Positions 50,493-59,750 of a DNA stretch of 64,000 nt are shown piece by piece (the stretch's first letter is position 1; each line of letters begins with the position of its first letter). This DNA is from Streptomyces sp. MUM 2J (GTDB lineage: Bacteria; Actinomycetota; Actinomycetes; Streptomycetales; Streptomycetaceae). The translations under genes were made by a program, and so were the position numbers. The stretch spans positions 62,001 through 126,000 of the forward strand of contig NZ_JADWYM010000009.1 in NCBI RefSeq assembly GCF_022414535.1. Direction: 5' to 3'. Under the pieces are notes generated by a model that did no database searches, was not told where the DNA came from, and saw only the letters and a list, made by a program, of their open reading frames with translations.

Positions 50493-51800
50493 ATGAGTGC
50501 CGAGAGTGCTGCCGAACGTCCCGGGAGCGGTGTACGGGAGCGCTGGGGGCATTTCTTCCAGGGTCTGCAGAAGATGGGGCGGAGTCTGCAGCTGCCGATC
50601 GCGGTGCTGCCCGCGGCGGGCATCCTGAACCGGCTGGGGCAGCCGGACGTGTTCGGGGACGACGGGCTGGGGTGGACGGACGTCTCGAAGGTGATGGCGG
50701 GCGCGGGCGGGGCGCTGCTGGACGGTTCGCTGGGGCTGCCGCTGCTGTTCTGCGTGGGTGTGGCGATCGGGATGGCGAGGAAGGCCGACGGGTCGACGGC
50801 GTTGGCGGCGGTGGCGGGTTTCCTCGTCTACTACAACGTGTTGCACCAGTTCCCCGAGGACTGCCCGGAGGGTTCGACGGCGGTGGCCCAGGTCGGCTGC
50901 CAGGTGACGGAGACGGGGGGTGGGGTGACGCCGTTCACGTTCCAGAACCCGGGGGTCTTCGGGGGGATCGTGATGGGGCTGCTGGCGGCGTATTTCTGGG
51001 CGCGGTTCCATCGGACGAAGCTGGTGGACTGGCTGGGTTTCTTCAACGGGCGGCGGTTGGTGCCGATCCTCATGGCGTTCGTGGCGATCGGGTTCGCGGC
51101 GCTGTGCCTGTGGGTGTGGCCGCCGATCGGTGACGGTCTGGAGAGTTTCAGTCAGTGGCTGCGGGACGCGGGGCCGTGGGGTGCGGGTGTGTTCGGGGTG
51201 GCGAACCGTGCGCTGCTGGTGGTGGGACTGCATCAGTTCCTGAACGTGCCGATCTGGTTCCAGTTCGGCAGTTACACCAAGCCGGACGGCACGGTGGTGC
51301 ACGGTGACATCAACATGTTCCTGGCGGGGGACCCGGATGCGGGTCAGTTCACGTCGGGCTTCTTCCCGATCATGATGTTCGCGTTGCCGGCGGCGGCGTT
51401 GGCGATCACGCACTGTGCGCGGCCGGAGCGGCGCAAGGCGGTGGGCGGGCTGATGCTGTCGGTGGCGCTGACGTCGTTCGTCACGGGGATCACCGAGCCG
51501 ATCGAGTACTCGTTCCTGTTCGTCGCTCCGCTGCTGTATGCGGTGCATGCGTTGCTGACGGGTGTGTCGATGGCGGTGACGTGGGGACTGGGGGTGCACG
51601 ACGGGTTCAGCTTCTCGGCCGGTTTGATCGACTACGTCATCAACTGGAACCTGGCGACCCGTCCGTGGGCGATCGTCCCGATCGGGCTGGGCTTCGCGGC
51701 GGTCTACTACCTCGTGTTCCGCTTTGCGATCATCCGGTTCGACCTGAAGACCCCCGGCAGGGAGCCGGAGGGTGAGGTCGAGGACGTCACAAGGGCCTGA
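50493..51800 (+). CDS. nagE1: PTS EIIC permease NagE1
   Basis: 435-aa membrane IIC of the glucose/GlcNAc PTS superfamily, about 10 TM helices. SLQLPIAVLPAAGILNRLGQ, ADGSTALAAVAGFLVYYNVL, GVANRALLVVGLHQFLNVP and TSFVTGITEPIEYSFLF are the sugar-binding motifs. The start is ATG 50493: CGGAGG ends right before ATG 50487, leaving that ATG too close. The codon choice at third positions favours G over C more than in nagE2. It is a paralogue of NagE2. Confidence 0.93.
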   Translation: MSAESAAERPGSGVRERWGHFFQGLQKMGRSLQLPIAVLPAAGILNRLGQPDVFGDDGLGWTDVSKVMAGAGGALLDGSLGLPLLFCVGVAIGMARKADGSTALAAVAGFLVYYNVLHQFPEDCPEGSTAVAQVGCQVTETGGGVTPFTFQNPGVFGGIVMGLLAAYFWARFHRTKLVDWLGFFNGRRLVPILMAFVAIGFAALCLWVWPPIGDGLESFSQWLRDAGPWGAGVFGVANRALLVVGLHQFLNVPIWFQFGSYTKPDGTVVHGDINMFLAGDPDAGQFTSGFFPIMMFALPAAALAITHCARPERRKAVGGLMLSVALTSFVTGITEPIEYSFLFVAPLLYAVHALLTGVSMAVTWGLGVHDGFSFSAGLIDYVINWNLATRPWAIVPIGLGFAAVYYLVFRFAIIRFDLKTPGREPEGEVEDVTRA

Positions 51801-51929
51801 TGGCGCAGGGGTTTCGGGCCTTCGGACCACGGGTCCGGGGGCCCTTCGTCACGTTTCGGGAACGGCACGCGCCGTAGCGCTCCGGTTGCGATTTTGACGG
51901 GTTCCTTACGGCACCTTCATCGTGTTACA

Positions 51930-51962
51930 ACAGGTCTACACCACTGAGTGGTGTAGACCACC
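51930..51962. promoter_or_regulatory. Tandem dre boxes in a 27-bp perfect palindrome, nagE2
   Basis: Two DasR-like sites, ACAGGTCTACACCACT (51930-51945) and AGTGGTGTAGACCACC (51947-51962), are mirror images about G51946. They lie 19-51 nt before nagE2. Their centre also forms perfect 13-bp arms. Confidence 0.85.
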
Positions 51963-51980
51963 ACCCGATGGAGGAAGTCT

Positions 51981-53285
<1,305 letters not shown>

Positions 53286-53302
53286 GCCGGTCCTGAGAAC
53301 CA

Positions 53303-53351
53303 GACGAAGGCCCCCGGAGCCGGGCACGCCCGAGCCCCAGGGGCCTTCGTC
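53303..53351. terminator. Terminator nagE2 / MBL gene
   Basis: 12-bp stem GACGAAGGCCCC / GGGGCCTTCGTC with a 25-nt loop, in the gap between convergent genes. Confidence 0.75.
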
Positions 53352-53401
53352 ATGTCGCTCGGCGCCGCCCTCCGAGCGGGGCGCCACCCGCGTGAAGCAG
53401 G

Positions 53402-54154
53402 CTAGATCTCGTACGTCGCCCCCGGCGCCGCCAGGTCCACCGGACCGTCGAACACCGCCCGTGCGTCCGCCAGGTTGACCTGCGGGTCGGTCCACGGGGG
53501 GACATGGGTGAGCACCAGGCGGCGGGCTCCGGCCCGGGCCGCCGTCTCCCCCGCCTCGCGGCCGTTGAGGTGGAGGTCGGGGATGTCCTCCTTGCCGTGC
53601 GTGAAAGCGGCCTCGCACAGGAAGAGGTCGGCGTCCCGCGCGAGGTCGTCCAGCACGGAGGTGACGCCCGTGTCGCCCGAGTACGTCAGGGTCCTGCCGC
53701 CGTGCTCGATCCGGATGCCGTACGCCTCCACCGGGTGGGCCACGCGTTCGGTGTGCACGGTGAACGGGCCGATGTCGAAGGTGGACGGCTTGACCGTGTG
53801 GAAGTCGAAGACCTCGCTCATCGAGGAGGCCGACGGGGTGTCCGCGTAGGCCGTGGTCAGGCGGTGCTCGGTGCCCTCGGGCCCGTAGACCGGGAGGGGG
53901 GCGCACCGGCCGCCGTCGTAGCGGTAGTAGCGCGCCACGAAGTACGCCAGCATGTCGATGCAGTGGTCGGCGTGCAGGTGGCTCAGGAAGATCGCGTCGA
54001 GGTCGTAGAGACCGCAGTGGCGCTGCAGCTCGCCGAGGGCGCCGTTGCCCATGTCGAGAAGCAGCCGGAAGCCGTCGGCCTCGACGAGGTAGCTCGAGCA
54101 GGCCGATTCCGCGGACGGGAATGACCCCGAGCAGCCGACGACGGTGAGCTTCAT
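53402..54154 (-). CDS. MBL-fold metallohydrolase (RNase Z-like)
   Basis: 250-aa metallo-beta-lactamase-fold enzyme. Zinc ligands lie in FLSHLHADHCIDML, in YSGDTGVTSV (bridging Asp), in the RVAHPVEAYG His region and in LTHVPPW. The layout is of the RNase Z/AtsA group of small hydrolases, though no exosite arm for tRNA is seen, so it may act on a small molecule. GGAGG lies 10 nt before ATG 54154. It is monocistronic. Confidence 0.87.
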   Translation of the reverse strand: MKLTVVGCSGSFPSAESACSSYLVEADGFRLLLDMGNGALGELQRHCGLYDLDAIFLSHLHADHCIDMLAYFVARYYRYDGGRCAPLPVYGPEGTEHRLTTAYADTPSASSMSEVFDFHTVKPSTFDIGPFTVHTERVAHPVEAYGIRIEHGGRTLTYSGDTGVTSVLDDLARDADLFLCEAAFTHGKEDIPDLHLNGREAGETAARAGARRLVLTHVPPWTDPQVNLADARAVFDGPVDLAAPGATYEI

Positions 54155-54376
54155 GGAGCAGAAACCTCCGTTGGCGGAAGACGAGACAAGGGGGGCGTCA
54201 GGGGTCGTGCGGTTCGTCGAGCGTAAGGCGCAAAACCCCCGGTCGCTCCTCCGCCAAGGGCTGTTGTGGGCGAACTCACCTGCGCTGTCACCGGTTCGGC
54301 TGGACGTGGGGTGTGGACGGCGGACGCACCGTCGCACGAAGTGAGGAGAGGGCGCGCAGCGCCGATCGCGCGCCGG

Positions 54377-54382
54377 TAACGT
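54377..54382 (+). promoter_or_regulatory. -10 box, leaderless start of PemK-like gene
   Basis: TAACGT, 6 nt before ATG 54389; no ribosome binding site. Confidence 0.55.
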
Positions 54383-54388
54383 CATCGT

Positions 54389-54844
54389 ATGGACACGTCC
54401 TGGTGGCTGGCGCTCGCGGCGGTGGTGCTCCTCGCACTGGCCGCCGTTCTCGTCGACGGATGGGGCCGGTCGCCGCGGCCCCCCAACGGCGGGTGGCGGG
54501 CTCGCACGCCGGTGCGGAGAACGGCGCGCGGGGCGCGGCCGGAGCCCGCGGAGATCTGGTGGGCGGACGTGCCGTTCGAGGACGGGCCGGGTCGCAAGGA
54601 CCGGCCCTGTCTGGTGCTTTCGGTGCGGGGCGGCCGGGCGGTGGTCGCGAAGATCACCACGAGGTACCGCGACGAGCGGGCGGGGGTGATCCCGCTGCCG
54701 CCGGGTGCCGTGGGCGACGCGCGTGGCCGGGCGAGCTTCCTGGAGACCGACGAGCTGCGGGAGGTGCCGGTGAGCGGCTTCCGCCGGCGGGTGGGCGTGG
54801 TGGACCCGGTCCTGTGGGACCAGGTGCGGTATCTCGCGGACTAG
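54389..54844 (+). CDS. Membrane-anchored PemK/MazF-like protein
   Basis: 151-aa protein. A hydrophobic N-terminal helix (WLALAAVVLLALAAVLV, residues 6-22) and an Arg-rich linker precede a PemK/MazF-type domain: PAEIWWADVPFEDGPGRKDR, PCLVLSVRGG, AVVAKITTRYRDERAG and SFLETDELREVPVSG. The MazF core is normally a soluble ribonuclease; here it would be fixed on the cytoplasmic face. No antitoxin gene is adjacent. The stop codon TAG lies within the CTAG at the left end of the MITE-like element. Confidence 0.8.
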   Translation: MDTSWWLALAAVVLLALAAVLVDGWGRSPRPPNGGWRARTPVRRTARGARPEPAEIWWADVPFEDGPGRKDRPCLVLSVRGGRAVVAKITTRYRDERAGVIPLPPGAVGDARGRASFLETDELREVPVSGFRRRVGVVDPVLWDQVRYLAD

Positions 54845-55009
54845 TGCCGCGGCAGGCAACGTTCGCCCGTCAAGTCGCGGCGTCCGGTGCGTGCTCCCGG
54901 CGCGCCGACCGGAAGTCCTCGTACTGGGCGTACTCGGGCTTTCGGCCGGTGCGGCCGGAGTGCGTGCCGGGCGGCACGACGCGGCGAACGTTGCCTGTTG
55001 CGGCACTAG
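54841..55009. mobile_element. MITE-like element, 169 bp, 27-bp terminal inverted repeats
   Basis: The left end (54841-54867) and right end (54983-55009) match inverted at 25 of 27 positions, beginning CTAGTGCCGC and including CAGGCAACGTTCGCC. The two CTAG tetramers at the outer ends could be the target duplication of an IS630-type transposase. The 115-bp interior carries no gene and is itself partly self-complementary. It ends the PemK-like gene. Confidence 0.8.
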
Positions 55010-55086
55010 GGGGTGTTTGTCCCGGCAGGTTGGTGACGCTGCTGTCCGGTGTGTGGCCGTCGCCGGGGTGCCCTGCGCCCGCGCGG

Positions 55087-55569
55087 TCAGCGGACGGTCA
55101 CGGTGACCGACCAGGAGCGGAGTGCGTGGCAGTGCGCGTGCTGGGACTGCGAGGCACAGACGGGGCGCGCCGAGGTCAGCCGGGCGGTGCCGGGCGCCAC
55201 GGCGCGGAAGGCGGCGACGGCGTCCCCGGGGAGGATCACGATGCCCGCGTTGACGGGCTCCAGGACGTCCCCCGAAGCCTCGACGGGCGACCAGGGGCGT
55301 TCGCTCGTGCCGTCCAGGGTGAGCCGGACATCACCGCCGCGCACCAGGCAGACCGTCGCTCCGTCGTCGTCCTCGGTGAGCTGGACGTGGCGGACGCAGC
55401 CGTCACCCGGGGTCGCGGACGGCGAGGGTGCGGACGACGTCGGCGAGAATGCGGACGGGGAACCGCTGCCGGACGTGCCGGTCCCGTCCTGCGTGCCGCA
55501 GGCCACGAGGGACAGGGCCGCCGCGGTCACCGCGGCGGCGGTCGTCCGCCGGAACGTGGTACGGCGCAT
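55087..55569 (-). CDS. Lipoprotein, function unknown
   Basis: 160-aa protein with signal and lipobox LVAC (Cys24), a Ser/Thr/Pro-rich linker and a compact C-terminal domain with four Cys (DGCVRH, VCLVRG, RPVCASQSQHAHCHALRS). The His/Cys-rich C-terminal patch could bind metal. It is upstream of no obvious partner; the family is not recognised. It is on the minus strand, separated from the MITE by 77 nt. Confidence 0.75.
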   Translation of the reverse strand: MRRTTFRRTTAAAVTAAALSLVACGTQDGTGTSGSGSPSAFSPTSSAPSPSATPGDGCVRHVQLTEDDDGATVCLVRGGDVRLTLDGTSERPWSPVEASGDVLEPVNAGIVILPGDAVAAFRAVAPGTARLTSARPVCASQSQHAHCHALRSWSVTVTVR

Positions 55570-55692
55570 GGCGTCCGCCTTTCAGCAGGGTCGGTGCGGG
55601 GACGGCGGGGCTGTGCGGTCCCGCCGGCCGTCGCTCTTCACCTGTATGACGTTCCCCGGGCGCCGCGGGATCCCCGCCCGGGGACAGCAAAA

Positions 55693-55720
55693 GGCCCCGG
55701 CCGGTGGAGCGGCTGGGGCC
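55693..55720 (-). terminator. cysM terminator
   Basis: 11-bp stem with one mismatch (GGCCCCAGCCG / CGGCCGGGGCC on the minus strand) followed by TTTTGC, a classical U-tract. Confidence 0.85.
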
Positions 55721-55767
55721 CGGGGAGGTACGGAGGGACCGGGGGGACGGTCGGTGGGACGGAGGGG

Positions 55768-56724
<957 letters not shown>

Positions 56725-57003
56725 TCAGACCATGCCGCCGGCCACGGCCGGCAGGATCGTGACGTTGTCGCCGTCGGTGAGCTTGGTGTCGATGCCGTCG
56801 AGGAAGCGGACGTCCTCGTCGTTCAGGTAGACGTTGACGAAGCGGCGCAGCTGCTCGCCGTCCACGATGCGGGCCCGGATGCCCGCATGCCGGGTGTCGA
56901 GGTCGGTGAACAGTTCGGCGAGGGTCTCGCCTTTGCCCTCCACCGCCTTCTGACCGTCGGTGTACTGGCGGAGGATGGTGGGGATGCGGACCTCGATGGC
57001 CAT
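56725..57003 (-). CDS. cysO: CysO-type MoaD/ThiS sulfur carrier
   Basis: 92-aa ubiquitin-fold protein, C-terminus ILPAVAGGMV. The diglycine that must form the thiocarboxylate is followed by Met-Val, so the last two residues have to be removed first, as in other JAMM-processed carriers. NVYLNDEDVRFLDGIDTKLT and a LAELFTDL helix are typical. It donates sulfur to CysM. The ATG at 57003 lies 88 nt after the leader-peptide stop. Confidence 0.95.
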   Translation of the reverse strand: MAIEVRIPTILRQYTDGQKAVEGKGETLAELFTDLDTRHAGIRARIVDGEQLRRFVNVYLNDEDVRFLDGIDTKLTDGDNVTILPAVAGGMV

Positions 57004-57091
57004 GGGTCAGGGCTCCTGTCGGAAGGATTGGTCGGGTCTGTGGGCGTGCAGCGGCGCGCGACGGCTCAGGGCCGTAGGGTGGCAGGAAGTG

Positions 57092-57187
57092 TCAACAGAT
57101 GGCGCTGTTCAGCCGGCACAGGTCGACGTGCAGCCGCGCCACGAGCAGCATGCCCGGCGCATTTTCGCTCACGTCGTACAGAACCAT
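57092..57187 (-). CDS. Cysteine leader peptide (31 aa) upstream of cysO
   Basis: Short ORF beginning MVLYDVSENAPGMLLVAR and ending LHVDLCRLNSAIC with TGT as the last codon before TGA. The HVDLCR...C ending is the hallmark of actinomycete Cys attenuation leader peptides. A -10 box (TACGAT) ends 6 nt before the ATG, and no ribosome binding site exists, so it is probably leaderless. An inner ATG at 57151 would give 19 aa. Ribosome stalling at Cys codons would control cysO-cysM. Confidence 0.85.
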   Translation of the reverse strand: MVLYDVSENAPGMLLVARLHVDLCRLNSAIC

Positions 57188-57341
57188 GGGTTCATCGTAT
57201 CGATTCCCGGTCCGGCTCCCGGAGTGTGATCCCATATCCCGGACGACAGCCGCCCGGAATGTGAGATCGCCTGATAGGGGTGCGATCGGGGGGACATCGG
57301 GCGGCCAGGGTGCCGGACGGGATCCCGGCCCGCGGCGCCGT
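57188..57341. other. Upstream of leader peptide; promoter zone
   Basis: With the leader-cysO gap this makes 338 nt between cysO and mec. Apart from the leader and its -10 box at 57194-57199 I see nothing else coding; no clear terminator hairpin follows the leader. Confidence 0.5.
57194..57199 (-). promoter_or_regulatory. -10 box of the Cys leader
   Basis: Minus strand TACGAT, then GAACCC and ATG 57187. Confidence 0.6.
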
Positions 57342-57764
57342 TCAGTACGACTCCACCACCGCGACCTCCTCCTCCTCGACCGCCCCGGCCGCGATCCGGA
57401 AGGAGCGGAACTGGAACTCGCCGAGTCCGTCGGTGTCGGCGGTGGACACCAGCACGTAGTGGGCGCCGGGTTCGTTGGCGTAGGAGATGTCCGTACGGGA
57501 GGGGTGGGCCTCGGTCGCGGTGTGGGAGTGGTAGATCACCACCGGCTCCTCGTCGCGGTCGTCCATCTCGCGGTACAGCCTGAGCAGGTCGCCCGAGTCG
57601 AACTCGTAGAAGGTGGGCGACATGGCCGCGTTCAGCATGGGGATGAAACGCTCGGGGCGGTCCGAGCCCGCCGGGCCCGCGACGACGCCGCACGCCTCGT
57701 CGGGGTGGTCCTTGCGGGCGTGGGCGACGATCTGGTCGTAGAGGGCCTGGGTGATGGTCAGCAT
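57342..57764 (-). CDS. mec: JAMM metalloprotease Mec (CysO-releasing)
   Basis: 140-aa Mov34/MPN zinc protease. The JAMM motif is perfect: Glu23 (PDEACGVV), His79-x-His81-x7-Ser89-x2-Asp92 (HSHTATEAHPSRTD). In the known pathway Mec releases cysteine from CysO-cysteine and may also trim the C-terminus of CysO. It lies upstream of the Cys leader and cysO-cysM on the same strand. The ATG has TATCCT 7 nt upstream, giving a leaderless mRNA. Confidence 0.93.
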   Translation of the reverse strand: MLTITQALYDQIVAHARKDHPDEACGVVAGPAGSDRPERFIPMLNAAMSPTFYEFDSGDLLRLYREMDDRDEEPVVIYHSHTATEAHPSRTDISYANEPGAHYVLVSTADTDGLGEFQFRSFRIAAGAVEEEEVAVVESY

Positions 57765-57771
57765 GTCCGTC

Positions 57772-57777
57772 AGGATA
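57772..57777 (-). promoter_or_regulatory. -10 box, leaderless start of mec
   Basis: Minus strand TATCCT, 7 nt before ATG 57764. Confidence 0.55.
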
Positions 57778-57784
57778 AGCAGAA

Positions 57785-57821
57785 GGGCCGTTCCGTACCG
57801 AGGAGTGGTACGGAACGGCCC
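57785..57821. terminator. Terminator after amino-acid permease
   Basis: Perfect 15-bp stem GGGCCGTTCCGTACC / GGTACGGAACGGCCC, 7-nt loop, 77 nt after the permease stop. Confidence 0.85.
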
Positions 57822-57898
57822 ATATGCCGGACACCCCGAGCGGCAGCCGGAGAGGAGGCCACGAGTACCCCCTCCGGCCGGGCGCCCTTCGGGGGTGG

Positions 57899-59326
57899 TC
57901 AGCCGACCTTCTCCAGCACGGGCTCCTCGGCGCGCCGGGTGATCCGCGGGTTGCGGGCCTTCAGCACGGACCAGCCGACGCCGAGGGCGATCGCCCAGAC
58001 GGCCATGACGTACAGGCAGGTGCGCGCGTCGCGGTCGTAGGCGATCAGGCAGGTGACGAAGAGCAGGAACACGATGGCGATCCAGCTGCACACCGCGCCG
58101 CCCGGCGCCGGGAAGGAGGAGGCGGGCAGCCGGCCTGCCCTGACCGCGCGGCGGTACAGGACGTGGCTGACGAGGATCATCAGCCACGTCCAGATGCCGG
58201 CCGCGGTGGCGACGGAGGTGACGTAGCCGAAGGCCTTCTCCGGGACGACGTAGTTGAGGAGCACGCCGATGCCCATGAAGGCGACCGAGACGGTGATGCC
58301 GAGCGCGGGGGTCTTGGTGGCGGACAGCCTGCGGAAGGCCGCGGGCGCCTCTCCGTTGTCGGCGAGGGTGCGCAACATGCGGCCGGTGGAGTACATGCCC
58401 GAGTTGCAGGAGGACAGGGCCGCGGTGAGCACGACGAAGTTGACGACGCCCGCCCCGGCCGGGATGCCGATCCTGGCGAAGGCGGCGACGAAGGGGCTCA
58501 CACCGGGTGCGAACTCGGTCCACTTCACCACGCACAGGATCACGGTGAGGGCGCCGACGTAGAACAGGGCGATGCGCCACGGAAGGGTGTTGATGGCCTT
58601 GGGGAGGGTCTTCTCGGGGTGCTCGGACTCACCGGCGGTGACGCCGACCAGCTCGACGGCGAGGTAGGCGAACATCACGCCCTGAAGGGTCATCAGGGAG
58701 GAGCCGACACCCTTGGGGAAGAAGCCGTCGAAGGCCCAGAGGTTGGAGACCGCGGCGGTGTCGCCCGCGGAGGAGAAGCCGAAGGTGAGCACTCCGAGGC
58801 CGATGACGATCATGCCGAGCAGTGCGGTGACCTTGACCATCGAGAACCAGAACTCCAGCTCGCCGAAGAGCTTCACGGAGATCAGGTTGGCCCCGAAGAG
58901 GATCACCAGGAAGACGAGGGCGGTCACCCATTGCGGGACCGCCGGGAACCAGTAGTTGACGTAGATCGCGGTGGCCGTGAGTTCGGCCATGCCGGTGACG
59001 ACCCACATCAGCCAGTACGTCCAGCCGGTGAAGTAGCCGAAGAACGGGCCGAGGAACTCGCGGGAGTACTCGGCGAAGGAGCCCGAGACGGGACGGTAGA
59101 GCAGGAGCTCGCCGAGCGCCCGCATGATGAAGAAGATGATCACGCCGGCGAGGGCGTACATGAGGATGAGGCTGGGTCCGGCCTTGGCGATGTTCGCGCC
59201 GGCGCCCAGGAAGAGGCCGACGCCGATCGCGCCGCCGATCGCGATCATCTGGACCTGGCGGCTGCCGAGCCCGCGCTCGTAGCCCTCCTCGGGGGTGGCC
59301 CCCTGGTCGACCTGCTGTGAGGTCAT
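57899..59326 (-). CDS. Amino acid permease (APC family)
   Basis: 475-aa secondary transporter with 12 predicted TM helices. The GSRQVQMIAIGGAIGVGLFL start, PVSGSFAEYSREFLGP and ELVGVTAGESEHPEKTLPKA are the conserved motifs of bacterial amino-acid:proton symporters of the GABA/proline/cycA-type group. The C-terminus is short and charged. ATG 59326 is chosen since the hydrophobic domain begins about 25 residues on. Its long untranslated leader carries a copy of the 44-bp repeat also found upstream of the alanine-type symporter. Confidence 0.9.
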   Translation of the reverse strand: MTSQQVDQGATPEEGYERGLGSRQVQMIAIGGAIGVGLFLGAGANIAKAGPSLILMYALAGVIIFFIMRALGELLLYRPVSGSFAEYSREFLGPFFGYFTGWTYWLMWVVTGMAELTATAIYVNYWFPAVPQWVTALVFLVILFGANLISVKLFGELEFWFSMVKVTALLGMIVIGLGVLTFGFSSAGDTAAVSNLWAFDGFFPKGVGSSLMTLQGVMFAYLAVELVGVTAGESEHPEKTLPKAINTLPWRIALFYVGALTVILCVVKWTEFAPGVSPFVAAFARIGIPAGAGVVNFVVLTAALSSCNSGMYSTGRMLRTLADNGEAPAAFRRLSATKTPALGITVSVAFMGIGVLLNYVVPEKAFGYVTSVATAAGIWTWLMILVSHVLYRRAVRAGRLPASSFPAPGGAVCSWIAIVFLLFVTCLIAYDRDARTCLYVMAVWAIALGVGWSVLKARNPRITRRAEEPVLEKVG

Positions 59327-59610
59327 GCTGGTGGTGCGCCTTTCTCCATACCGGCCCCGGCCTGTGGTCGGCCCCGGACCGGTTTCCGTTCCCCCCGGAC
59401 TGATGGAGCTGGGCGAGCCGTGCGGGCTCGCCCGTGCCTGGCCGGCGGTCACCGGCTCGGTGGCGCACCCGCCGGACATATGGGTGGTGCGCGGCGGGCG
59501 ATCGTGAAGATCTATCACGGCGGCGAGCGGGATCACGGGGCCGCCGTGTGATCCATTGCACGGGAGAACCGGACAAAGGGAGGGTGGAACAGGCGCATCC
59601 GACAGCCCGG

Positions 59611-59654
59611 GTAACGTGATCGTTATCCGGATTTGAGTGTCCTTTGAGCGAACA
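59611..59654. repeat. Shared upstream element, copy 1 (before APC permease)
   Basis: 44-nt sequence matching 61603-61646 at 39 positions, with the core GATCGTTATCCGGATTTGAG unchanged. It is 285 nt upstream of ATG 59326. It contains ATCCGGAT, a small palindrome. It is likely a promoter or operator, not coding. Confidence 0.8.
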
Positions 59655-59688
59655 GGGGGCCGGGGCGGGCCGGTCGCCGACGGACCGC

Positions 59689-59725
59689 GGGCCCGCCCGC
59701 ACCGGTGATCGGTGCGGGCGGGCCC
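59689..59725. terminator. Terminator of AGCS symporter
   Basis: Perfect 15-bp stem GGGCCCGCCCGCACC / GGTGCGGGCGGGCCC, 7-nt loop. Confidence 0.85.
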
Positions 59726-59750
59726 GGGGGGTGCGGGGCGGTCGAAAGGC

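Larger units (their letters stand above)
59327..59750. other. Intergenic region AGCS symporter - permease
   Basis: 424 nt. It holds the AGCS terminator (59689-59725), a copy of the shared 44-bp repeat (59611-59654) and about 285 nt of leader before the permease ATG. No gene is supported in it. Confidence 0.6.

Noticed and set aside
54389..54844. Complete toxin-antitoxin module
   Set aside because: No small antitoxin frame with a start precedes or follows the PemK-like gene.
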